Below, piece by piece: positions 23,401-36,954 of a DNA stretch of 64,000 nucleotides; the first letter of the stretch is position 1; each line of letters opens with the position of its first letter. The DNA is from Gymnothorax reevesii. Lineage: Eukaryota; Chordata; Actinopteri; Anguilliformes; Muraenidae. The notes beneath the pieces were generated by a model, which saw only the letters and a program-made list of their open reading frames with translations, was not told the DNA's origin and did not search any database. Made by a program: the position numbers and the translations under genes. The stretch covers positions 26,902,367 through 26,966,366 of the forward strand of contig CM056580.1 in NCBI GenBank assembly GCA_029721435.1, in the 5' to 3' direction.

Positions 23401-25618
23401 CCAGAATGGTCTGTCGGATGTGACAGACTGGCAGAGGTGCTATTTTATGCTATAACAAGGAGGCAGTCGATGCTTCAGAACACAAACACATAAAAAACTC
23501 TGGTCCATTTTTAACATTGCAATTGTAACCCTGCACACACATGCCCTCACACACACACACATACGCAGACAAATACACATGCATATGCACGCATATACAC
23601 ATAAGAAAATTATGAAAATAGTAACATTTTCATCTGATTACAACATAGGTATGAAAATTAGGAGTACTGTAAGTTTGGATGTTTGGAAACATAGACAAAT
23701 TAATGTGGAGAAGAGATGATCATGTAACAATAAAGTAATTGATGACAGCAATGCTGACGACAGATTTCTAATCAGATATGTCCAGTGTTATTTTGCTCTA
23801 TTGTGTCAATATTTTGATGGTCATATTTCATGATATCTGTGTTATAGTGTGGTCTAGACTGTTTGCCATCCTCAAACCTGGAGACATACTGTGTTACTCT
23901 CAGCCATAGTGATAGAGCATCCAGGCCACACATGAGCAATAAAGAATTGTGATGCAAGACCTGCCCAATATCTGCCAACTACTAGCAGTTTATCTCAGTT
24001 CAGCCACACAGAATGGTTATCGCTTCTTTGTGCAATCATCAGACAACAGATAATGGACTGGGGATCCACAAAATGTCTGTAGAACTATTATATTGGTGGA
24101 TAGAATCTGTGCAATAATTTCAGTGGTGCAGATCGCTACAGGTGGAGGGCCTGATTGCTTAATTGGCCTGACAGAAAATAAAAACTCATTGAGCCCAGCT
24201 CTATCTCAAAAATGCTTCATTATCTTACGGTGTATAGTTCAACAAAAATTCAAGGGAGTTATTTCAATTTCTCCATATGAATTATTGCAATTACTAAATT
24301 CTATGCTGGTTTAAATAACTGCTAACATAATCTGACTGTATCCAGGGGAAAACTGCCCATGTCTTTGTTGGTGGAATTAAATCTAGCCTGAAGCTTTAAT
24401 CATTTGTATTCAACTGAAAATTTTACTGAATAAAAAATGTGCAAGCGGCCAGAATCCCATAAATGAATTCAATTAAATGAAATGGGTATTTGCATTTTTT
24501 AATTATTAAGGAGACGTTTGCATGTCTAGACAATTGCATCAGTCTTGCGTACTTTCGTGCAGCCGTTCATCCCACTGAAGGTTGGCTTATCTATTTAGAT
24601 TCTACTCTCAACCCTTCCGGCCACAACCACCCATCATTTGATCAAACATCACTTGAGAAGTATTCCATTTAATATTCTACATGAAAGCGGTGAATTAGTC
24701 ATTGATTGCATAATTCACATACTCACATGCTTTAAATGTTCTGTATTAGACGAGCTTTATAAGCAGAAATATTAGAGCATGGGAAAAAATTTTCTTATGT
24801 GCTGTATATACTGTAGTTCAACACATTTTCGATCATTTTTTGGAATATGAAAGAGCAAAATCATTCTGAAGATGACGACAAGAGGTACATTGCCTGTCTG
24901 TGCGAATGGTAAAGTTAATAAACTTTTAATGGTATTAACGCTTTTTTATGCTCACTATCTCCGCATGATGGAGCGAGTACTGAGAGCGCATGATAAGGTT
25001 TTAGAGCTCTCACCACACAGTCACCTCTATCAGTGTCAATGTTTATGCGCAAATAAACAAAAAAATGAATTCATAAACAACTAACGCCGGGCTGCTCATC
25101 CCCAGTTTTATGATTTCATTTCATGAGCTGCCTGATGAAAGTGCTTCACAAAGAATTGAAAATGTACTGTATTTCCATAGGTGATGCAGCAGTTTTGCCT
25201 TTTTTTTTAATGGTACATCCATCAAAGATTACCAACAATCATCTTTTTGGCTTTGTAAAATTTTTGAAGCTTTCTAAAGAAGCACTAGCGGAGGTGCCAA
25301 TACCTTCCTCTTGTAACAGATGAATGATTTCAAATCTCTAATGCACGCTTAAATGTGCCCTTTATTGTTCACCGCTGTATACAGGCTATAAGGGGGCATT
25401 TCCTGACTTGAATGGGGCATTTCATCACACATAAAAGCACCGCTTATCTTACACTGTGTGTAACGCTCAGGCCGGAGTCCTGAGTAGGTTCCATTTCAGA
25501 TAAGCCAAATATGGATATTGTGCTCTGCTGTCCTCGGTACCTTGATCAGCTCAATTATCCCACCACAGCCTGTGTAACACAGCTCTGGGTTTGCATTAGC
25601 TGACTAAGCCAAGGTCGG

Positions 25619-25658
<40 letters not shown>

Positions 25659-26574
25659 CCGTGCACGGGGGCAGGTACTGATATCTCGTGAGGGGACCAA
25701 ATGCCACCATAAGTGATGGAATATCATTTTGCTTTGCCTGTTTTGGTATCCTGAAGGTGACTGGGCTATTTTAGGGTTAGGGGTTAAGGGTTGGATTTGG
25801 GATAGACATGTAGTGATTATGGGTTAAAGACAGGGTTACAGGTCAGGGAATGAATGTATGTCCATGGGATTGTCACAGCCCTCGTGTGAATCCCTTGTGT
25901 GTCTCTTAGAAATTCTGCAGCTCGGGTCTGTTAGGAGTACATGTGTTTTGATTGGTTTGAATCTTGCGTGTCTTTCCCCCCCTGGTTGAATCTTGTAACG
26001 TGGTTGTGTCCTAATGACCATGCGCTGAGTGTTTAGGCCCTCTTTTTCATGTGCGAGTTGCTGAATTGTAAAGTCATATTCACACCGAAATGCCAGTCAC
26101 ATGTTTGAGTACAACTTCTTTGTCTTCATCAAATGCAACTAGTGCTTCAGTGACAGCCTTTGCTGTAAGATGACTTTATTGTCATTTAGTTGATTCAAAC
26201 ATGCTTCCAGTCCTAATCAGGGTCCAGGACTGAGACGAATTCATGTTAACCCATCCAAGTTTTCTCTCCTTGTAAAGTTTGTCAAGAACAGGCTTCCAGC
26301 CCTGATCCCTGATTTGAAATGATATGAATGATTCAATAAAAAGTGAATTTATATGGTTCATTCCCATATATTCTCAGAGCACTACAGTCATATATTGGAA
26401 TCTCACCTCACTGCAACCAATGTGAAGTACCTGTCCAGGTAATGCTTGTCCGCCCTTTTTGCGCTGTAATGCCCACCACTCACCAGCTGAGATGAAGAAT
26501 GGGAGGGCAATTTGCATTGCTAATTACATTGGGATAATAACGTGGCACTTTGAAAGAGTCAGGTAGAGAATTTC
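20461..26574. other. about 6 kb of non-coding DNA
   Basis: No exon, transposase or complete mobile element is recognised. Simple repeats include a CA-rich run near 23540-23600 and a (GT)n tract at 25620-25658. A telomere-like tagggttaggggttaaggg lies near 25774. The stretches around 21400-21560, 22500-22690 and 24480-24680 are unremarkable low-repeat DNA. A pyrimidine-rich stretch at about 25870-26050 faintly resembles the LTR-like sequence near 35090, but is too weak to call. Confidence 0.4.
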
Positions 26575-26710
26575 CCCAGGACTCAGAGGAGCCCCCAGCT
26601 CTAGTCAGAGAGCATCATGGGATCTTTAATGACCACAGTTAGCCAGGACCTCAGTCAAACGTTTCATCCGAATAATGGAGTCTGCTACCGCACAGCGTCC
26701 CTAATCAACA
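26575..26710 (-). mobile_element. SINE fragment with Deu-type core
   Basis: The blocks gagcatcatgggatcttta, atgaccacagttagccagga and tttcatccgaataatgg match the same order of blocks in the SINE at 63561-63970 (gagcatcataggatcttta, atgaccacagagagtcagga, tctcatccgaaagacgg). The shared core resembles the conserved middle of 5S-derived fish SINEs as I remember it. Head and tail are not visible here. Confidence 0.65.
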
Positions 26711-27099
26711 CAAAAGGGCATATTTAATCAGAGGGAAGACCAGAGTGTTCCACAAGCTCTGACGGCCAGCAAATTTGCTGATTACTCAGTTTTCTTCCGC
26801 TGGTTACCTTCCCTATGAATTTTGGTGAGTTAAAACGAGTATTATTTAGGTAAAAACTCTTCAATTTGTCGAGTTTCCTACTCTTTGTCGCTGTATTAAA
26901 GCATTGTTCTTAGCCGCGCTGTGATTCCTGAAGAACAATTTCAACATCCAATGAAATCATACGTCATGTCAACAAGTCTGTTAACTCTACTCCCATTTTC
27001 ACCGCCTTCCCATTGTTGATTTTCCTGAAAATCTTAGAAATTTCAATGATTTGGTGAAAAATCATCATCCAAAAAGAGGATGATGGTATCTCGCAGGCA
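26711..27099. other. non-coding, nothing recognised
   Basis: Unique AT-rich sequence between two SINE fragments. Confidence 0.4.
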
Positions 27100-27245
27100 A
27101 AAATCACATCAAAAGGCGACCGGCCCCTGCTAACACTAGCACATCCTGGGCTCGAACCCGGGCTGTGGTGCTCACTACTGCTCCAAAAAGTGGCACCTTT
27201 ACTGGGTGAGCGAACCTTGTAGCCCAGCAATAACATACTTTGTGA
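27100..27245 (-). mobile_element. degenerate tRNA-derived SINE head
   Basis: On the minus strand an A-box-like ggagcagtagtgagcacc is followed by a B-box, gggttcgagccc (27152-27163). This arrangement is typical of tRNA-promoter SINEs. The cloverleaf cannot be completed, so a functional tRNA gene is unlikely. The 3' body and tail are not recognised. Confidence 0.45.
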
Positions 27246-27999
27246 CAAGCATAAATCTAATTTTCTAGAAATACAAGACAAAATGAGACCTGCACTCCAC
27301 TTCCTTACCGTTATTGTTTCCCAAGAATTGCATCATCAGAAAGGGGCTATGTGCGCGAGTTGAAAAGGTGTTCAAAATGCCTCTTTTATTATCTTCCTAT
27401 TTGAGTGAGTGTCCAGAAAGTGTTTTATTCTTAATCTCCATGACATTAGCTTTCCATAGAGGTATAATTTGCCCATTCTCTGCATTCTCAATACATGTCT
27501 ACTTTAAAGGAAAACATATGTCATAAATGATAAGAACTGAAATATTGGGAGAAAAGTTTAATTGTCAGGAAATGTTAATTATATTGTACAGTTTGTTTTA
27601 CGTATTGCTGGATAAGACAGCTACAGATGTGAGATGTTAGAATAATTGCCTCAAAGAAATAAGTGCTGTGGTTTGAGTTAATTTATGCCTGCTGTACTCA
27701 TGTTCTTGGCGCCGGTTAGTATTGTGTATGAAATGGTGGCATGTTGTTTAATTAAATAAGGGTATTCAACTTTAAACAGCAAAAAACTGTGAATTTCACC
27801 AGGATTTTCTAAAAGTTTCCTCTGAAAAATACACTAATCAAGCTGTCTAAGATGCAGTAAAATGCACCAGAGAGTGCCATTCAAAAAAATAAATGCCCTC
27901 GGACACCCCTTCAAGCTGAGTGGCACCATGTGTTACTCTTGACTGGCTACCATTTTCATGTAAACAGCTACATTCATTTTTTGGGAACACTCTTGAAGA
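27246..27999. other. non-coding, nothing recognised
   Basis: AT-rich; no support for any gene. Confidence 0.4.
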
Positions 28000-28155
28000 C
28001 CACTTCCCATTGGCTCACCAACACCACTTCCAGCAGTAATTATTTTTCTCTCCCCACCAATTACTAACCAAGGCCACATCTGCTAAACTTCAGCCAAACT
28101 GACCAAGCCAGATCAAATGATCTGACTGCTGAAATGACTGCTGGCCGTAAAAGTG
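28000..28155 (-). mobile_element. 5S-rRNA-like SINE remnant
   Basis: ttactaaccaaggcca followed by tctgctaaacttcagc resembles the reverse complement of the internal promoter part of 5S rRNA (tactaaccaggc ... tgcttagcttc). It is preceded by caccaacaccacttccagca, which I associate with the same fish SINE type. It is heavily diverged and is not a 5S gene. Confidence 0.4.
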
Positions 28156-31100
28156 AATGTAAGGGATGGACCTAACTACGTACACATGCCCAGTTCTGCT
28201 TAATATGCTATAAGCTCTAACCTGCCCCAAGTGGCAGGGGGACCGCACTGGCTTCCAAGAGTTGAGTGTGTTTCCACTGTGAGATGATGAAAGCCCTTGA
28301 CAGCATGGGTAAAAAAATCAATTGGAGGACTGACCCAGGCGTGACAGCGGAAGAAAGAGCAGGTGTATATTTTTCAGTGGGATTAGTCCAGGTCTAACAG
28401 TGGCAGGATCAGCCTGGGCTGGACTGTGGTGGGATTAACGAGACGGAAATGAAAAGAGTAATCTTGTTGCTATGTCCTTGACCTTCCCTAAGATATAGAA
28501 AGGGGTGCAACATGGAGGAACACGGCTCTGGCAGACAGGAAGGCCGGGGCTGAAGACTGCAGCATCCATACAGATTGGGGAAACATTACAGCCTAATGCT
28601 GAGCTCCACAGTCCAAAGCACTGGCCCCCAGTGCATGTTTATCCCCACTCTCCACCCTGCCCCAAAATGGATCACCTTCATCCTGAGGGAGGGGAGGGCT
28701 TTGATCCTCTCATATATTCACGCACAATCTTCCAATGCATAGAAACATTGTCAGTGCAAGATCAACCCAGACTGGGTACTTTAACACAAATGACTGTCGT
28801 AGGAACTTTTTTTAAAACTCAAATGAAGTTTATACGATCCCTGCTGGACTGCTCTGCTTGTTGATTATAGGAATTTCAGCACTAAGACATCTGCTGCAAG
28901 TACTGATGAGGAAGACAAATCCTCAGCTGAGTGGATCTTCAAAGCATCGATAAAGGTGCTTAAATGTTTTAAATAGTTTGCGTAGGGATTGGGTCAGTTT
29001 CAAAGGTTTATGCACATTTCATCATTTATGATAAATGCATCAATACAGGGATATTGCACACACGCTATTATAACTGAACCCCCTCAACTTTCTCCAATAA
29101 AAAATGAGGGATGTGTCGGAGGTTTCTCTAAAAACATGCAATGGATTGAAATGTTAAATCTAAAGTTATATATTCAAAAGTAGCTTGCTCCGTAAATTGG
29201 CATCTGTTTACATCAGTTTGCATCAGCCTCTGATAAAACCAAAAGCAAATTCTCCAAAAAGCTCTTATTTGTCCTTCACGCACCCTGGGCCCTTTGACGA
29301 CAGCACCTGTGTTGAACCTTAGGGGCAATTCTTTATACAGGCTGATTAAACATCAAAGCACTAAAACAGTAAATATACTTTTGAGACTACTGACAAGTGC
29401 AGTGAGCATATTAACATCATGAAGGAAGACTTACAGCACACTTTCTTTATTTATCAGACATTTTTATACCGAGCCTCTTCATCCTTATTGAACATAGTCT
29501 GACTTCAATCATAATGAGCATCTCTTAATCAGTTTACAATTAAAATCAGAAGAATGAAAATGATGAATGATAGAAAATCATACACTGCCTTGAATCGTAA
29601 TTAAATTTATTCATAGGGTAAATGATGTTTTACATTACAATTTTATAGTCATGTTTTGCTATCGCCAATAAAATTTTATGTATGCCCTGTTATAAGGTTC
29701 ACGTAAAACTCTGCTGTGTTTTAAATATGACATGCATTCAGAACTTGTTCATCACAATAATAATAATAATATGAAAAGTGTAATTCTCGGTTGTCCTCAA
29801 CAAGCGGTACATTTGAAAACGGTTTGAACACAGACTGTTCGAATTTCTGTCTGAAAGAATTTGGATGTTGTAAGTTTACTATGAAATATGGAGAGTAAGA
29901 AGAATATTGATAAGTGCACTCATTGTCAGCCAGCCCACTAATCCAATCAATAAATTCAGGGTAAAACCTAAGATGTGTGTCAACAGAGTAGGCATCCAAT
30001 AATAATACAAAAAAATATTTATATATTCTTGTATGGTTTGACCTTTGCTGGACTACCTGTGCTTGGCTCTGAAATGTCTGATACCATCACCAGGGAAACC
30101 GTGCTGATGTGGAGGTATCCCGGGTCGGGGGTGAGCTTCCCAGGCCCAACACATCCTGGCGAATCACGTTCATCACCTGATTAGCCATGGCATATGAGAC
30201 CTACAGAGCGCAGTCAGAGCCTCACGGCCGAGGGCGAGGGCAGGGGCAGGGGGTCGGGGGGCTTTGGGGTTGAACATCGTGCAGCAGGGCCTGATCCTAC
30301 GCGATGAGAGAAAATAAACAGAACGTAGTGTTCAGCCGAGCATGCAAAGTAATGAACCAGTGATGGTTCTCTGAGCGGAACCTCCAGGCTTTGCAGGCAA
30401 ACAGCACTGATTAAAAAAATGCAGTGCACATATTATTACTGCGAAGCGCAGTGGAAGAATAACCATAAAGCTTGAAAGTGTAATTACAGGTTAAAAATAT
30501 TAAGCAGCTCTGGTACTCCCCAAAGATACATGGAAGGTTTAAATGTATACATAAATTCATAGTGGATTATTAGAGGGGCATAGCCATGGAGAAGTTCTTG
30601 GAGGGGCCTCTTTAGCCTCACAAGAACAGCTAACTGACTGTCCACCAGATTTTGACCTTACAGTGCTCTGCTACTGTGCAAACCACCCCGTACTCCCACC
30701 CACACCACACACACACACACACACATGTACAGGCACTGGAAAAACTAACGCCAACCTAGGAATATAGCTCCCTCGTTACCTTTCCCTTTGCTTCAGTGCC
30801 CTGACAGAATCAGCCATGGCTGCTTGTTTCTGCATGTCCAGCTTCAAGTCCGATAGGTCCTGACGTGCTGCACTGTCCGGGTTTTTCCACCGCTGTGTTT
30901 TATTTTTTTTTTTTGAACATGGTAAGATCTGTAAAGCAGATTGCGATGAGATTTGACAGGAGTGCGGAACCTTGAAATACTGGAGCTTGAATTACAGAAG
31001 AGAGAGAGAATGACAGTGAGGACAAAAATCTTACCTGTTCATTTTCACAGCTGAGCGAGAGGGGTTTTAAAACTAATTAAAATGCAATCAAAACAAAACA

Positions 31101-34100
31101 AAAAAAAATGAATGAATACAAGTCTTCTAACTTTTAATTCTTACGGATAGCCAAATTAAACCGAATGTAGTGCATAAAAGAGATACATTAACATAAATGT
31201 GCTACATACTGATTTTTATCATTATAAGAAATATTTGGTGACTCTGCAAGCCACAAAATTTTTCATTTTGTGTTAGGAAGAAAAATAATCGAAAATAGAC
31301 ACCCTGTGAAGGAGGGAGGCTGACTGAATACAGCTCTTTGTGTTTCCAATAATGGGCTGAATTGGTCTTTCTTCATGCGGAGAGGATAATAGTTCTTTCA
31401 TTTGCATGAGCTCTTGCACAGTAATTATGTTGTAATTATTTCTAACTCATTGGTAATTATAAAGTAACCATGATGCAATTACAGTATTATCAAATTAATT
31501 ATTTGAAAGGAACTTCAACCTGAAAAGACTCTCTGCTACCTATTTATTGTTCCAATTCTTTTATTTTTCTCCTCAAACCATTATTCTTTTGTTATCCACA
31601 AAGAAAAGCTAATAAGATTAATGTGTTAGGGGTCCCTCCTCTAATGTTGCAAATGCCATGCAGGTGTCAACATGGCTCTAACTTACGAGGGAAAGCAATT
31701 GGGTAATGGAGAACCAGTGGTGACTGAAATTACCTCAAGCAGAAACCTAATTCTCCCTTGGGCAGAATCACGTCCATTCAACATCAGCCTAACATCACAG
31801 TCTGTGGGAATTTCCCAAATAGCAAAAATAGAAACACGTAACATGTCATCTGCATTCACTTATTCCCGAATCATCATCAAGGGAGAGTCAGAAAGACATT
31901 GTCTTAAGACACCACCACTTAACAATATTTTAAAATCCAGCCATCTACAGAAGGTGGGCTACACCACCTAACGTGGATGTCCACTGCACATTGACAGATG
32001 AGCCTTGAAGAAAAATCATCCCTGCAATTAATCTGATAGTCCATGAGACATCACTGGATGTTGGCCGCTCAGAGGTAATCCAAGCAGAGTGATGGGGACA
32101 CAGTACTTACAGATTGGTGCTGGTCCTCATGGTGAAATATCAAACTGAGAACCTCACTCGCTGTTGTTACAGTAGATCTCATTTAATAAAACAATAGGGG
32201 AGTTCATCTGGGTCATCATATTTCCTGTAAATTTGGTTGCTACATCTGACAGTCTAAATACTTATAAGTCTGAATTATTTCTCTGTAAAGTGCATCCCTA
32301 CATTTAAATTCAACCAGTCGTCACCACTGAAGGAACTCAGATGGCCCGCATGGTTAAATGATAGTTATCTACATGGCTCAGGTTGCACTCAACCAATTAT
32401 CTCTAAAATTGTGTTCATAATAGAAATGGGACATTGCTGTTTTACAAAAAAGGAAGATGGGCTTTTAGGTGTGAAATCTATTAAATGACATTTGGAGAGC
32501 TTTTAGTTTGCAGTCACGAACCTGTTTTAAAATAAAATGTTCTTGTTCCACAAGCAACACTTCCAATTGAAGTGATTTACATATTTTCACACATACCTTT
32601 TCTAAAGAAGCAACTCTGAGCAGATATTATACCTAAGGTTTGACTCAATCATAATGGAAGATTCATACCATATGATGTTTGCAAGATTTCTCCGATAAAC
32701 CAAGATGAATATCCATACAAAGACATTTCGCACCAGGTCTATTATACGAATATCAAATTGGCAAACAAGTTTGAGAATGAGGAAATATTTGCCCAAATCA
32801 TTTGCATTTGTACAGAAAATGATCATTTGCTAGTTGTTTGGCTTATTCTGCCGGCTTAATTTACTGAATTTGACCATTTAATGGAATGCGGACGTGGTTT
32901 TTCGGTGAAGGGGGAGTTAGTATGTTCACTGCCTCCAAGGTAAGTCACAATTGCCCCCCAAAAATTGAATGTGACCCCCTCAATGCACACACACATGCAC
33001 ACTCCCTTTAAATCCATTTTGCTCCTCAAGTTCCACAAATGATAAATTTTGCTCCCAGTAATAGGCGTGAAATAAGAGCTGTGACTGACAATGCTGTGTA
33101 GTTACAATTCCTACAGTGTTTGGCTTCCATTTCCTTTCCCCCATGCTTGATTCAATACCTTCAAACCAATAATACCCTGGCTAGGATTCATAGCTTTTTT
33201 TATTCATTAAAATAATGAGGACTCGGGTGAGCTCTTGCATTAACATTAGCATGTAATTGCCTCTTAATTGGTTATGAAAAAGTTCATTTGTTGGAGTTGT
33301 TTGCTGAATTAGGAATCTAAATCTTTCCCAAGCTGTGCCAGGTTTTTCAAGGTGCGGTACACAGTCCATTTGTATCCTTTTTTCCTTTATTTTTGGATAG
33401 TATCTGTGTTGACTGTGCTGTTTTCTTAGAGGAGGACTTGTATCAATTTCACCCGCGCATATTTTCAATACTCTTGCTCCAGGATTCAGCTTCTAAAGGC
33501 AGCTGTCACTATACATTTGGCAAAAAGGCAAGTTATAAAGAAATGCTACTACAAAGTGAAATATTTCACTCCTGCTTGCACAAGAAATACAGTGTATTAA
33601 CAGCCACCTAATTTTCTGCACTGTCGTTATTCTTGTGGTTCTTTGTTGATTTTATGCATTTCTCTCTGGAGTAATGACGTGAAAACAGGTCAGCATTAAT
33701 GTCTTTTGCCAGCTCTCAATTTATCTAAACTGACTACTGCAGAGGGTTTTTACATAGGGAGCACCTGTCAACTCTAGGCTTTTTTAGTGCTATTTTAGCT
33801 TGGGTAAAATTAGCTACATTTTAATGAAAAAAAATGCATACCCCTGCCACTTAAATGGAATCCTAAGTAAAAGTTTGATATTTCCTTTATAGCGGAGTGT
33901 AAAACATGACAAGTTTCCGAGGACACACCTGACTCCCAGGCTTTCTGGGTATCTGATGTGAATTCTAGATGTTACAGGCTGTAATTGTTGCTTAAGCTCC
34001 TGTGAAAGTGTTAAACCTGTGAAGCATTGCCTGGAGCAGCTGAGAGCTGGACGATTGGCATCCCCTGAGGCAGGCAAGGCAGGATGGCGAGACAGGCCTT

Positions 34101-34344
34101 ATGCCCTTGTTTCTGGGACACAGTATCTGCACTGTTATAAAATGGCACTTTTTTGCCAGTTCATTTAACTAGCACCTTTTTTGCCAGTTATTTTAACTGC
34201 AATTTTACGATAGGTTTACAGCAGAGTTCCATGTATTTTAAGTGTAAACCACAGCCAAATGCACGCAGTACTCCACTTTCAGTTAAAATGACCAGGAAAC
34301 AATGCATTAATTTAACTGTTAAATTCAGTCAGTTTATAACAGTG
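28156..34344. other. about 6 kb of non-coding DNA
   Basis: No recognisable exon or complete mobile element. An open frame at 28505-28864 (119 codons) has no domain I know. A G-rich stretch lies at about 30225-30265 and a short (CA)n at 30705-30724. The AT-rich motif cluster near 31.4 kb is listed separately. Confidence 0.4.
31385..31510. promoter_or_regulatory. AT-rich cluster of homeodomain/POU-like motifs
   Basis: An octamer-like atttgcat near 31400 is followed within about 100 bp by several ATTA cores: gtaattat at about 31421, 31432 and 31453, caattac at about 31477, and ttaattatt at about 31495. Such clusters occur in developmental enhancers, but also by chance in AT-rich DNA. gagctcttgca at about 31408 recurs at about 33229, also near attagcatgtaatt. 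Confidence 0.2.
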
Positions 34345-35040
34345 TGAGCACCTTGATTAATCTGTATTGGCCTAATACTGTGACCAAACAGAATCCTATC
34401 TTTGTTCATTTGCACTAGCGGTACAAAACCAGTATAACAGAAGACCCGTATCTCTTTACTGGCCTTGTGCAACCACCGAACAGAAAAATCAGAAGACTTC
34501 CACCTCTGTTCATCTGTACTGGCCTTACAAAACCACCTAACTCGACACACTTGAATCACTGTTTACCTGTACTGGTCCTCAACAAATAACAAGCACAAGA
34601 CCTGTTCCTCTGTTCATCTGTGTTTGCGTTAGACAACCACCAAACCCAATATCAGTACCCCTGTTCATTCGTACTAGCCTTACATAACCACTTAACACAA
34701 GCTCTGTGACTGTATAGATCTGTACCTGCCCAACACTACCACTTAAAAGAGGACGTTCATCTTTTTTCACCTGTACTAATCTTACACAACCACTAAATTA
34801 AAGACCTTTGTCTCTGTTAGCCTGTACTGTCCGAACACAATCAACAAACTGTGGACTTGTTTCTTTGTTTACTAGCCACACAGAGTCACTAAACAGAATA
34901 TTTGTGGGGTTTTTTTTCCATCAGCTCTATCTTTATAAAACCACATAACAAAAAATCACCGTTCATCCTCATTCGCCTTGCAAAACCAAGAAACACAATT
35001 CAGGTCTTTGTCTTTTTTCAGCTGAACTGCCACAACCCTC
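34345..35040 (+). repeat. degenerate tandem array of about 50-bp units, left block
   Basis: About 13-14 units are marked by recurring ctgtactggccttac and acaaccactaaa motifs with ctctgttcat between them. Anchors fall near 34361, 34410, 34457, 34514, 34567, 34620, 34670, 34720, 34769, 34821, 34868, 34920, 34970 and 35025, so the period is about 47-57 bp. The units are diverged. The array resumes at 38385. Confidence 0.8.
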
Positions 35041-35203
35041 ATGAGAATTGCCATTGTCCCTCTTCCCATCCAGCAACTTGGTTGTCTTTTAGATGTATTG
35101 TCTCTCCTGATTGGTTTGACATCTTGCGTGCCTTCCTGGCTCAGTGTTATGCATTTGTGTTCCTCATTCTCGTATGTGTCCCTGGCATATAAAACCCATT
35201 GCT
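35041..35203. other. short non-array stretch before the inverted-repeat element
   Basis: Pyrimidine-rich, with a TATA-like ggcatataaaaccc near 35185. It may be a fragment of an LTR, but the termini are not defined. Confidence 0.25.
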
Positions 35204-36091
35204 GGGTCATTCTGTTAAATCAACAAAGTCTGAAAAAAGTTCCCACGTGGCCTCTTCCAAATCAACTGAATGTTTTTAGCATAGTAAATACAAAATATTT
35301 AATGAAACCATGCCAAATTTTTTCTTGGATCAGGCAAAAAAACTTTTTGAGTTACTGACTTTTGAGGTGCACGGGTGAAAGTTGACATTTGGGAGCTTCA
35401 TTTTTTCTGCCATTTTTGAGTCATCATAACTTTGTATCTGACGAAGGTAGATGAACGAAAATTTCAGGGTTGAAAGCCACATATTAGCTTTGTTGAAAAT
35501 ATTAATTATAATACTGCCATGTGTATTTGTGGTCTAAAAACATGAAAGTCAAACTTTGATAATTTGTGATTTTGATTTTCTTGGCAGTCAACTTTTGGAT
35601 ATATGTAAGTTTGATAACGGAGCTGTGATCACATTTATGGCTAGGATACAGTACAATAAAAATAAGCATGATTTGCATGCATTACGATTTGTTTTATAAT
35701 CACAGGAAGATTTGAAAACTTGAAAAATCTAATTTTGGCCAATCTTTGACCACACATAATGCCATGTGGGATAGCTCATTGCTCATTGAAAGCGAGGTCA
35801 TTTGAAACAGCTAATTTTCCTCTATACTTTGATGATAAAGTAAACTTCTTGCCATGAATCCTTTTGTGACACAAAAACTTTCCTGAATTGCCATAATTGC
35901 AAAGTGTAAATCCATTTGTTCAGGTTTGAACATGGCAAATATGATGATAGTGTTTTCCCTCCTAGCTCATGCTGAAATCATCAGAATCATGCCCAATTGA
36001 GTGAATTGAAAGTTGTGTTTCCCCAATTTGTCATCATTAAGACATACCATATTGTACATGTACAAGAAGCATAATAAGTCGATGTAACCAT

Positions 36092-36365
36092 TGTCATGGT
36101 AAGTGCCCCGCCGGATGCCAAAAGCAAAAGGGCTGGCGCTAGGACCATGGGCCTAGAAAACAGAGACTTAGGAGCACAGGCTGACTATTAAAAAATAGAT
36201 TTAATAAAGCCCAAATAAATACACAAAACAGCAGTCACAAATTAAAAGGAGAGACAGCTAGCATTCCCACTGACCTGCAGTGGGAGGGGAATGCAGAGGT
36301 AACGTGGCTGGCACCTGCCAGCCCTAAATACTCTGAACATCATGAACATGGAACCATCATGGACA
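36092..36365 (-). repeat. small LTR-like insertion in the loop
   Basis: On the minus strand it runs from TGTCCATGATGG to CTTACCATGACA, giving TG...CA termini with short inverted similarity. There is an AATAAA-type signal and a TATA-like tatttaggg inside. No matching target duplication is evident, so this is a tentative call. Confidence 0.35.
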
Positions 36366-36589
36366 GAATGATAATCAGATAATTTTGTAAAGCTTTTGCG
36401 ACACCGAAGGATTCTTAGCTAAAAGTTTATTTTAGTATTAGAATGTAGATAAAGATGGGTTCTTTCAAATTACCCAGCTTCCATTGACTAATAAGCTATC
36501 CTACATGGCATTATGTGTTCTCCAAACTTGCCCAAAATTAGTTCTTTCAAGTTTTAAGATTGTCCTGCAATTGCAAAATTAATCATTAA

Positions 36590-36925
36590 AGGTGCACTAT
36601 GTAAGTTTGTTTACTTTCACTTCTGTTGACATTCAAACTCAAACAAAACAGAGGTAGCCCTCCCTTCCCTCTCATAGTTCTATCCTTCCCATGCTTCCAT
36701 AACCGTCAACTCTTGTCGGTGATTGGCCGGGACGGTTTGTCATGTTATGGGGCACAGCCTGTGCTCTTTGTGTTTATTTGCAGTTTATGACACCTGTGCG
36801 GTCTCCAGAGCCCGGGTTTTTAAGTGAATTTAGGGTCAGGCAGCTAGCGGATCATGGAGAGATGTCGGCGAATTGAGACAAAAATATAATCGCGCAGAAA
36901 GTAAACAAACTTGCATAGTGCACCT
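36590..36925. mobile_element. piggyBac-like MITE, 336 bp, TTAA duplication
   Basis: The left end AGGTGCACTATGTAAGTTTG and the right end, its near-perfect reverse complement (caaacttgcatagtgcacct), make inverted repeats of about 33 bp. They are flanked by TTAA at 36586-36589 and 36926-36929. The other arm of the surrounding inverted-repeat element supplies an unoccupied version of the site, which supports a clean insertion. The TTAA target fits piggyBac-type non-autonomous elements. Confidence 0.85.
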
Positions 36926-36954
36926 TTAATGCAGGCAAGTCATGCTTATTCATA

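Noticed and set aside
25772..25800. Interstitial telomere-like tagggttaggggttaaggg
   Set aside because: Only about three irregular units; such short runs are common by chance and slippage.
27100..27245. Possible tRNA gene on the minus strand
   Set aside because: A- and B-box-like sequences are present, but no cloverleaf can be closed; a SINE head explains it better.
28000..28155. Possible 5S rRNA gene
   Set aside because: Only a diverged partial match; too damaged for a functional gene and accompanied by SINE-like flanks.
28505..28864. 119-codon open frame on the plus strand
   Set aside because: No domain or repeated family recognised; a length possible by chance in a 64-kb window.
36092..36365. 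Solo LTR with CATGG target duplication
   Set aside because: Using CATGG as the duplication would leave an insert without TG...CA ends, so only a tentative LTR-like call was kept, without a claimed target site.
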